NCBI GenBank assembly: GCA_003132145.1 | Contig: PKWU01000013.1 | Span: forward strand, 6,768 to 70,767 | Reading direction: 5' to 3' | Length of the DNA: 64,000 nt | DNA from: Granulicella sp. | GTDB taxonomy: Bacteria; Acidobacteriota; Terriglobia; Terriglobales; Acidobacteriaceae | Shown here: in pieces, positions 29,867 through 37,394 of the stretch | Position numbering within the stretch: the first letter of the stretch is position 1 | Layout of the letters: every line of letters starts with the position of its first letter | The notes under the pieces: model-generated | Seen by the model: the letters and a program-made list of their open reading frames with translations, nothing else | Told to the model about the DNA's origin: nothing | Databases searched by the model: none | Translations under genes and position numbers: made by a program

Positions 29867-31993
29867 ATGAGCCTTCACCCCATGCCGGAGTTCGGAAGCT
29901 ACTGCCTGCTGCTAGGGCTCATTCTCACTGTCTATAACTTTGCCGTCGGAGGCTTTGCGCTGTGGGGCGGGTCCGTGGGCGGGCTGCGCATCACGGGCAT
30001 CCCGGACGCGCGCTGGAACCGCCTGGGCGAAACGGCGCGGCGGGCCGGGATTGCCAGCTTTGTGGTGCTGTGCGCGGCGGCGTTTGCGCTGGTGTGGGCT
30101 GCGTTCACCAATGACTTTTCAGTGGAGTACATCCGCGCGCACAGCAACATTGCGACGCCACTGAAGTACAAGTTTGCCGCACTGTGGAGCGGGCAGGAGG
30201 GTTCGCTGCTGCTGTGGGCGTGGCTGCTGAGCGCCTACGGATTTGTTTTGCGCGTGCGGTACCGCGTGGATGTGCGGCTGACGGCGTTCGCGTCGGTGAT
30301 TCTGGCGGCGATTCAGGTCTTCTTTCTGCTGCTGCTGACGATTGTTGCGACGCCGTTCTCCATCGCTCCGGGGTCTGTGGCGCTCGACGGCGCGGGTCTG
30401 AACCCGCTGCTGCAGTATCCCGAGATGGTGATCCATCCGCCGATGCTGTACCTGGGCTACGTCGGTTTCGCGGTTCCGTTTGCGTTTGCGCTGGGCGCGC
30501 TGATGATGCGCTATCCGGGCGAGAAGTGGATCCACATTACGCGGCGCTGGACCATGGTGACGTGGCTGTTTCTGACCTGCGGAATATTTCTGGGCGCGCA
30601 CTGGGCCTACTCGGTGCTGGGCTGGGGCGGCTACTGGGGATGGGACCCGGTGGAGAACGCGTCGCTGATGCCGTGGCTGACGGGCACCGCGTTCCTGCAC
30701 TCGGTGATGATGCAGGAAAAACGCGGCATGATGAAGAACTGGAACGTGTGGCTGATCTTCAGCACTTTCCTGCTGACCATTCTGGGGACGCTGCTGACGC
30801 GTTCGGGAATTATCAGCTCGGTTCACGCCTTCGCGGAGTCGCCCATCGGCGCGTGGTTCTACACATTCATCAGCATTGCGTTTCTGGTCTGCCTCATCAC
30901 GTTTATTCTTCGCCGCGACCATCTGAAGTCGGAGAACAAGCTGGAGTCGCTGGTGAGCCGCGAGTCGAGCTTCCTGTTCAACAACATGATCCTGCTGGCG
31001 GCGTGCATCACGGTTCTGTGGGGAACGCTGTTTCCGCTGCTCTCGGAGGCTGTGACCGGCTCGAAGGTGACCATGGGCGCGCCGTACTACAACCGCGTGA
31101 ACATTCCCATAGGACTCTTTCTACTCTTCCTCACCGGCATCGGCCCGCTGCTGGCGTGGCGCTCGACCACACTGCGTTCGATCCGGCGCAACTTCGTGCT
31201 GCCGTCGATTGCGATGGCGGCGACGGCCATCGGGCTGACGATCGCCGGGCTGCGTCCGTGGAACGATGGCGACGACATGCAATCGACCTTCTTCTCGCTG
31301 ATCGCGTTTACGCTGGCGGCGGGCGTGATTACGGCGATTGTGGAGGAGTTCACGCGCGGGGCCTCAGTGGTGCGCGCGCAGACGGGCAAGAACCTGATCT
31401 CGTCGATGGTGCTGCTGGTTCGGCGCAACACACGGCGATATGGCGGGTACATCATCCACTTCGGCATTGTGGTGATGTTCATCGGCATTGCGGGCGGGGC
31501 TTTCAATCGGGCCGTTGAGCAAGAGATGAGCTACGGCGATGCGCTTGCGATTGGGCCGTACCGGCTGGTGTGCCAGAGTATCACGCAGGACTCCAAGCCG
31601 GAGTACGACACGGACTACGCGCGGCTCGATGTGTATAAGAATGGCAAGTACATCACGCAGCTTGCGCCGGAGAAGCGGACGTACTTCGCGGGGACGGACC
31701 ATGAGCAGGCATCGACGATTGTGGCGTTGCACTCGACCGCCGAGGCCGACCTTTACACCGTCTTCGAGGGCAGAAATCCGGACAGCGGGCAGCCGATCAT
31801 CAAGGTGTTTCTGAATCCGCTGATCGCGTGGATATGGATCGGCGTGGTGATTGTGGTGGTGGGAACCTTCATTGCGCTGGTGCCGAATCTTGTCCGTACA
31901 CCGGCGCGATTGCGACAGGAAGATTCGGTTGGCGTGCCACCCGCTGCGGGGCTGGGCGCGGCGAGTGATGTGGCGAAGGTGCCCCATGCCTAG
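29867..31993 (+). CDS. ccmF: Cytochrome c-type biogenesis protein CcmF
   Basis: 708 aa; GSLLLWAWLLSAYGFVLRVRYR..., WGGYWGWDPVENASLMPWLTGTAFLHS motif. Confidence 0.95.
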   Translation: MSLHPMPEFGSYCLLLGLILTVYNFAVGGFALWGGSVGGLRITGIPDARWNRLGETARRAGIASFVVLCAAAFALVWAAFTNDFSVEYIRAHSNIATPLKYKFAALWSGQEGSLLLWAWLLSAYGFVLRVRYRVDVRLTAFASVILAAIQVFFLLLLTIVATPFSIAPGSVALDGAGLNPLLQYPEMVIHPPMLYLGYVGFAVPFAFALGALMMRYPGEKWIHITRRWTMVTWLFLTCGIFLGAHWAYSVLGWGGYWGWDPVENASLMPWLTGTAFLHSVMMQEKRGMMKNWNVWLIFSTFLLTILGTLLTRSGIISSVHAFAESPIGAWFYTFISIAFLVCLITFILRRDHLKSENKLESLVSRESSFLFNNMILLAACITVLWGTLFPLLSEAVTGSKVTMGAPYYNRVNIPIGLFLLFLTGIGPLLAWRSTTLRSIRRNFVLPSIAMAATAIGLTIAGLRPWNDGDDMQSTFFSLIAFTLAAGVITAIVEEFTRGASVVRAQTGKNLISSMVLLVRRNTRRYGGYIIHFGIVVMFIGIAGGAFNRAVEQEMSYGDALAIGPYRLVCQSITQDSKPEYDTDYARLDVYKNGKYITQLAPEKRTYFAGTDHEQASTIVALHSTAEADLYTVFEGRNPDSGQPIIKVFLNPLIAWIWIGVVIVVVGTFIALVPNLVRTPARLRQEDSVGVPPAAGLGAASDVAKVPHA

Positions 31994-32543
31994 GCGCACA
32001 CAATCCGGCAGCGATCTATTTCGAAGCGTGAGGTTCGCGGGCAGTCCGCTGTTCTGGGCGCGGACGGTGCAGATCGCCCTGCTGTGCGTGGTTACAGTGG
32101 CGATGCTGGGCGCGGGCGAGTCGCGCTTCAACCGGCTGGGCCACGAACTGATGTGCAGCTGCGGGTGCCAGCAGGTGTTGCTGGAGTGCAACCACGTTGG
32201 CTGCCCGGATTCGGCGAGGATGATCGGCGAGTTGCACGCGCAGATCGACAGCGGCGGCAACGACACCGCGGTGCTGAACTGGTTTGTGGCGAAGTACGGG
32301 GCGACGATTCTGGCCGCGCCCATCCGCGGCGGATTCGACAACGCGGCATGGATTGTTCCTGCCGTGATTTTTTTCCTGGCCACGCTGGGCACCTTCGGGA
32401 TTGTGTGGATGTGGAAACGACGGACGCTGAAGCTGGCTGGCGCGGCAGCGGGACTCGAAGCCGGCGACCTTTCCGCGGCTGGCGAATCCAATCCACAGGA
32501 CGCGGCGTTGCGCGAGCGCATCCGCAGAGAGACGGAGTACTGA
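31986..32543 (+). CDS. ccmH: CcmH-like cytochrome c biogenesis protein
   Basis: MPRRTQSGSDLFRS...RLGHELMCSCGCQQVLLECNHVGCPDSARMIGELHAQIDSGGNDTAVLNWFVAKYG; start overlaps the ccmF stop. Confidence 0.85.
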   Translation: MPRRTQSGSDLFRSVRFAGSPLFWARTVQIALLCVVTVAMLGAGESRFNRLGHELMCSCGCQQVLLECNHVGCPDSARMIGELHAQIDSGGNDTAVLNWFVAKYGATILAAPIRGGFDNAAWIVPAVIFFLATLGTFGIVWMWKRRTLKLAGAAAGLEAGDLSAAGESNPQDAALRERIRRETEY

Positions 32544-32840
32544 ATGAGCCTGATCGCCGCCATTGCCGCACTCACACTCGGCTGCTTCGCGTACATCTTC
32601 TGGCCGGAGCGGAACCCCTTTGTGCAGGCCGACAAGACGCACGTCGATTATCTGCGCGAGCGCAAGGAGGCGATCTACGAGAACCTGCGCGACCTCAACT
32701 TCGAGTTCCAGGCGGGCAAGTATCCCGAGGCCGACTACAACCAGCAGCGACGCGCGCTCGAAGACGAGGCGGCCCAGGCGATCGCCGAGATGGAGTCGCT
32801 AATGGCGCGCGGCATGAAGAGCACACGCGCCAGGGCGTAG
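32544..32840 (+). CDS. CcmI-like small protein
   Basis: 98 aa, N-terminal TM then YLRERKEAIYENLRDLNFEFQAGKYPEADYNQQRRALEDEAAQAIAEME; immediately follows the ccmH-like gene. Confidence 0.7.
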   Translation: MSLIAAIAALTLGCFAYIFWPERNPFVQADKTHVDYLRERKEAIYENLRDLNFEFQAGKYPEADYNQQRRALEDEAAQAIAEMESLMARGMKSTRARA

Positions 32841-32881
32841 AGGTTTGCGTACACCATATACTTCTTGCAGAGATCACAGCC

Positions 32882-33049
32882 ATGAAGAAACCACTACCCA
32901 CAAAGCGCGCTCCAGCCAAAGACGAGCCGGCTCCCTCGCCGAAGAGCGATGCCATCATGCGGGCCTATGAAGCGCTGAGGTCAATGCCAAAGGATTTCTA
33001 TGCCGACGGTCGGGTCGATCCTCCGCCCGAAGAAGTCGAAGGTTGGTGA
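32882..33049 (+). CDS. VapB-like antitoxin remnant (C-terminal toxin-binding tail retained)
   Basis: MKKPLPTKRAPAKDEPAPSPKSDAIMRAYEALRSMPKDFYADGRVDPPPEEVEGW; tail resembles the VapB 'LxxLPxDFxxxGRxxPPxxxR' region. Confidence 0.5.
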   Translation: MKKPLPTKRAPAKDEPAPSPKSDAIMRAYEALRSMPKDFYADGRVDPPPEEVEGW

Positions 33050-33162
33050 ACCGTGAACGCTACCCAGCAGTTTTTTCTACAACTCGGCTGACGCTGGTAA
33101 CGAATAATGAGCGCGAATTCAGCCGCATCCCCAATCTGACGATTGAGAACTGGACCCGATGA
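33046..33162 (+). pseudogene. Truncated VapC (PIN-domain) remnant, C-terminal fragment only
   Basis: GTG overlapping the VapB-like stop (GTGA); VNRERYPAVFSTTRLTLVTNNEREFSRIPNLTIENWTR*, matching VapC C-termini (LVTNNxREFxRVPGLxxENW); only 38 codons versus about 130 expected. Confidence 0.6.
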
Positions 33163-34568
33163 CCTTGACCAATTCAATGAGAACGAATCGCACTTCGACC
33201 AGAACGCTGCGCGCTTTTTCGTCTGCTATTTTCCTGCTGCTCGGCTGCATGATGCTGTGCGCGGCGACGGCCTTCGCCGCGTCGCTGACCGGCGTGGTGA
33301 CGGACCGCACCACGGGCAAGCCGTCGGCGGGCGATACCATCGCCGTCATCAATACCGCGCAGAGCATGAATGAGCTCGCCAAGACGACATCCGACGCGCA
33401 AGGCCGCTTCCATGTGAACGCGCCGGACGGCGGGCAGACGCTGCTGCACGTGACGCATCGCGGGGCGGAGTACTTCAAGAGCGTTACGCCGGGCGCGAGC
33501 AGCGTGGCGATCGACGTGTACGACTCGGCGGCGAAGATCGACGGCATCAGCGGCGAGGCCCTGGTGCTGAGCGTGGAGACGGACGCGAGCGGCAAGACGC
33601 TGCAGGCGGACGAGAACTTCGGGGTGATGAACTCCAGCGCTCCGCCGCGCACCGAGGTTGGAGGCAATACCTTCGACTTCTACCTGCCGAAGGGCGCGGC
33701 GATCGTTCAGGCCCAGGCCAACTCGCCCGGCGGCATGCCGACCAATACCGAGGTGAAGACGCTGGACGCGGCCAGCGGACACTATGCCTTCACGTTTCCG
33801 GTGCGCCCCGGCGAGACGCGCTTCCAGGTGATCTACAGCCTGCCCTACAACGGCAAGCAGGCGTTCTCGCTGAAGCTCTCCATGCCCACCGGCGACGTCG
33901 CGGTGATGCTGCCGAAGGCGATGCAGTTCCAGGGACCGAGTGAGTTTCAGGCAATCAATCTGGAAGCCAACGCGCAGAGCTACGACGCGCATCAGCATGC
34001 GTTTGCGCAGCCGGTGGAGTTCAGCATCGGTGGCACGGGCCAGTTGCCGCAGACGCAGGAAGACGCGCAGGGCGCGGCACAGGGTTCGGCACAAGGCATG
34101 GGCGGGCAATCCGGCAACGGCGGGCAGGTGGCAGCGAACGGCACGCGGCCGGGCGGCGGGCTGGGCGCGCCGGACGATCCGAACGGCACCAACGATCCGT
34201 GGGCGAGGTACAAGTGGTGGATCCTCAGCTTGCTCGGACTGGCCCTGGTGGTGGGCGCGGGCGTGATGCTGAAGGCCGGCGCGCCCAGTGCAGTAGCCGG
34301 CGCGGATTCGTCGCTTCCGTCTGCGGAAGGTTTCTCCCCGCTCACGGCTTCCGCCGCGACGGGTGCTGCCGCGGTTGCGGCGGTTGCAGCTGCGGGACCG
34401 GGCGTTCTGTTGCATGCGCTGAGGGACGAGCTGTTTGCGCTGGAGACCGATCGCCTCGCGGGCAAGCTGAGCGAGGCCCAGTACGCGGAGCACAAGGCGG
34501 CGTTCGACGTCGTGTTGCGGCGCGCGCTGGCTCGTAGCGAAGCCGCGCCTGCGGCGTCTACTGAGTGA
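33159..34568 (+). CDS. Carboxypeptidase-regulatory-like domain exported/membrane protein
   Basis: 469 aa; signal peptide, AASLTGVVTDRTTGKPSAGDTIAVINTAQSMNELAKTTSDAQGRFHVNAPDG, TM near C-terminus. Confidence 0.8.
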   Translation: MTLTNSMRTNRTSTRTLRAFSSAIFLLLGCMMLCAATAFAASLTGVVTDRTTGKPSAGDTIAVINTAQSMNELAKTTSDAQGRFHVNAPDGGQTLLHVTHRGAEYFKSVTPGASSVAIDVYDSAAKIDGISGEALVLSVETDASGKTLQADENFGVMNSSAPPRTEVGGNTFDFYLPKGAAIVQAQANSPGGMPTNTEVKTLDAASGHYAFTFPVRPGETRFQVIYSLPYNGKQAFSLKLSMPTGDVAVMLPKAMQFQGPSEFQAINLEANAQSYDAHQHAFAQPVEFSIGGTGQLPQTQEDAQGAAQGSAQGMGGQSGNGGQVAANGTRPGGGLGAPDDPNGTNDPWARYKWWILSLLGLALVVGAGVMLKAGAPSAVAGADSSLPSAEGFSPLTASAATGAAAVAAVAAAGPGVLLHALRDELFALETDRLAGKLSEAQYAEHKAAFDVVLRRALARSEAAPAASTE

Positions 34569-34617
34569 TGGGGCAAGCGCGGCTGCATGAGGCAGATGAG
34601 CGCGGCCAGAGGAGATT

Positions 34618-35466
34618 ATGAACACCTTTAAATCGACGTTGATGCTGGTCCTGCTGATGGTGGTTCTGGTCCTGATCGGAGAACGTATCGGCGGAGAGAA
34701 TGGAATGCTGATCGCGTTCGCCATCTCGGTCGCGATGAACTTTACGGCGTACTTCTTCAGCGACAAGATCGCGCTAAAGATGTATCGCGCGCAGCCGGTG
34801 ACGCGCGAGCAGTTGCCGCGCGGCTACGAGGTGGTGGAACGGCTGGCCGCGAAGGATGGCCTGCCGATGCCGAAGATATACGTGATTCCGAGTGAATCGC
34901 CCAACGCGTTTGCGACGGGCCGGAACCCGCAGCACGCGTCGGTGGCGGTGACGCATGGAATCCTCGGGCTGCTAACGGATGAGGAGCTGGAGGGAGTGCT
35001 GGCGCACGAGCTGGGCCACGTGAAGAACCGCGACATTCTGACCAGCTCGATTGCCGCGACGCTGGCCGGTGCGATCACGCTGGTTGCGCGCATGGGCTAC
35101 TGGGCGACGCTGTTTGGCGGCTACGGCGGGCGCGGCGGACGAAGCCGCGGCGGAGGGCTGGGCGCGCTGTTGATGTTGATTGTGGCGCCGATTGCGGCGA
35201 GCCTGATCCAGCTTGCCATCTCGCGCTCACGCGAGTACGAGGCCGACGCGACGGGCGCGCATACGACCGGCAATCCATATGCGCTGGCGCGGGCGTTGCA
35301 GAAGCTGGAGGACTACTCCAAGCGCATTCCTCTCGAGGCGTCGGCCTCAACCGCACACATGTTTATCATTGCACCCCTGATCGGCGGTGGCGTGGGGAGA
35401 CTGTTCTCGACCCATCCGCCGACTAAAGAACGTATCCGCCGCCTGATCGGGCGGGACATGGTCTAG
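34618..35466 (+). CDS. htpX: M48 family zinc metalloprotease HtpX
   Basis: 282 aa; LEGVLAHELGHVKNRDILTSSIAATLAGAI. Confidence 0.95.
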   Translation: MNTFKSTLMLVLLMVVLVLIGERIGGENGMLIAFAISVAMNFTAYFFSDKIALKMYRAQPVTREQLPRGYEVVERLAAKDGLPMPKIYVIPSESPNAFATGRNPQHASVAVTHGILGLLTDEELEGVLAHELGHVKNRDILTSSIAATLAGAITLVARMGYWATLFGGYGGRGGRSRGGGLGALLMLIVAPIAASLIQLAISRSREYEADATGAHTTGNPYALARALQKLEDYSKRIPLEASASTAHMFIIAPLIGGGVGRLFSTHPPTKERIRRLIGRDMV

Positions 35467-35517
35467 TTTCGATGACGGCAGAGGGTGGAACGCCGATGCG
35501 GGTAGAATTGTAGTGAG

Positions 35518-36597
35518 ATGAAAACTGGAATTATCGGCCTGCCGCAGGTGGGCAAGATTTCGCTGTTCAAGATCCTGACCAAGGCGAAGACGGAGAGCTT
35601 TGGCCACTCGCGCGAGGCGCACATCGGGATCGCTCGAGTTCCCGACGCCCGCCTGGACAAGCTGGCCGCGCTGGCCGGAACGCGCAAGACGGTGTACGCG
35701 ACGGTGGAGTACGCGGACCTGGCGGCGATTGGCGAGGACGCGCTCAAGGAGACTTCGTTCCTGACCAGCCTGCGCAATGTGGACGCGATCATCCATGTGC
35801 TGCGCGCCTTCGAGGATGACACGATCCCGCATGTGGGGCCGATCGACCCGCTGCGCGACATCGGCAACGTGGAGATCGAGCTGATCGTCAGCGACCTGAG
35901 CCAGATCGAGAAGCGGCTGGAGCGCGTGGCCAAGGACATGAAGAAGCAGAAGACCGCGGAGCTGGAGCGCGAGCACGCGCTGCTGCTGAGGTGCAAGGCG
36001 CAGACCGAGGCGGAGAAGCCGCTGCGCGAGATGGAGCTGACGGTGGAGGAGAAGAAGCTGGTGCGCGGGTTCGTGTTCCTCTCGCAGAAGCCGATTCTTT
36101 ACGTCCTCAATATCTCGGAGAGCACGACGCTGGGCGCGGACGTGGAGGCAGCGGTGGCGAAGTACGGACTGGCGGAGGCGGCCTCGCGACCGAACTCCGG
36201 GGCGACGGCGATCTGCGGCAAGGTCGAAGCCGAGTTGGCCGAGATGGAGGATGAGGAAGCGGCGGAGTTTCTGGAGGGCTACGGACTGACGGAGAGCGGG
36301 CTGGTGCGTCTGATCCGCAAGAGCTACGAGCTGCTTGGGCTGGCAAGCTTCTTCACCATTGGCGAGCCGGAGACGCGCGCGTGGACGATTCCCGCGAACT
36401 GCCGCGCGCAGGAGGCGGCGGGGGCGATCCACTCGGATTTGGAGAAGTACTTCATCCGCGCCGAGACGATCCACTGGGACACATTGCTGGCTGCGGGCTC
36501 CGAGGCGGCGGCGCGGGCGCAGGGAACGCTGCGACTCGAAGGCAAAGACTATCCAGTGAAGGATGGCGATGTGCTGAACATTCGCCATAGCGGGTGA
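35518..36597 (+). CDS. YchF/OLA1-like GTPase (DUF933 C-terminus) with altered P-loop
   Basis: 359 aa; MKTGIIGLPQVGKISLFKILTKAKTESF...; C-terminal TGS-like KYFIRAETIHWDTLLAAGSEAAARAQGTLRLEGKDYPVKDGDVLNIRHS. Confidence 0.88.
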   Translation: MKTGIIGLPQVGKISLFKILTKAKTESFGHSREAHIGIARVPDARLDKLAALAGTRKTVYATVEYADLAAIGEDALKETSFLTSLRNVDAIIHVLRAFEDDTIPHVGPIDPLRDIGNVEIELIVSDLSQIEKRLERVAKDMKKQKTAELEREHALLLRCKAQTEAEKPLREMELTVEEKKLVRGFVFLSQKPILYVLNISESTTLGADVEAAVAKYGLAEAASRPNSGATAICGKVEAELAEMEDEEAAEFLEGYGLTESGLVRLIRKSYELLGLASFFTIGEPETRAWTIPANCRAQEAAGAIHSDLEKYFIRAETIHWDTLLAAGSEAAARAQGTLRLEGKDYPVKDGDVLNIRHSG

Positions 36598-36604
36598 CGC
36601 GGCG

Positions 36605-37354
36605 ATGAACATTTCCGCAATGCCGACGACACGCTTCTGGCTTGCGCTTGCGCTTGGACTCTTTGCCGGACTGGCGGACTACCTGGGCGGATTTCTGCTG
36701 GTGCTGCGGTCTCCCTCGGCGCGTGCGCTGCGCTACTTTGTGGCGCTGGGCGCGGGATTTATGCTCTCCGCCGCGCTGCTGGAGATGCTGCCAGAGGCCT
36801 TCAAGGTGAATGCGCATTGGGCCGCGCCGCTGGTGCTGGCCGGATACTGCGTGGTTCACCTGCTGGAGCATACGCTGGTGCCGCACTTCCACTTTGGCGA
36901 GGAGACGCACGCGCACGAGTTCCTCTCGACGAAGAGCAGCTACTCGGTGGCGCTGGGGCTGGCCACGCATACGTTCTTCGACGGAGTGGCCATTGGGTCG
37001 GGGTTTGTGGTTTCGACGTGGCTGGGATGGGTGTTGTTTATCGCTATCTTCCTGCACAAGATTCCCGAGGGCTTTACCGTGGCCAGCGTGATGCTGGCCG
37101 GGGGACAAGGGCGGAGGGCGGCGCTGAACTCGGCGCTGCTGCTGGGCGCAACGACCGTGCTGGGTGTGCTGGCGATCAACCTGGAGCCGAGCTGGGTGAG
37201 GGCTGGGCTGCCGCTGTCTGCGGGCGTTACCATCTACGTGGCCGCAACCGACCTGGTGCCGGAGGTGAACCGCGAGCCGGGCGTGCGGATGGCGCTGGTC
37301 TTCTTTGGCGGTGTGGCGCTTTTCTTCCTGCTGCGATTGCTTGGGCCGGGATAG
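36605..37354 (+). CDS. ZIP family metal transporter
   Basis: 249 aa; LGLATHTFFDGVAIGSGFVVSTWLGWVLFIAIFLHKIPEGFTVASVMLAGG. Confidence 0.92.
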   Translation: MNISAMPTTRFWLALALGLFAGLADYLGGFLLVLRSPSARALRYFVALGAGFMLSAALLEMLPEAFKVNAHWAAPLVLAGYCVVHLLEHTLVPHFHFGEETHAHEFLSTKSSYSVALGLATHTFFDGVAIGSGFVVSTWLGWVLFIAIFLHKIPEGFTVASVMLAGGQGRRAALNSALLLGATTVLGVLAINLEPSWVRAGLPLSAGVTIYVAATDLVPEVNREPGVRMALVFFGGVALFFLLRLLGPG

Positions 37355-37394
37355 ATTTTTCATCTGAGACAATGTGCGCGATCACACGCAAGCT

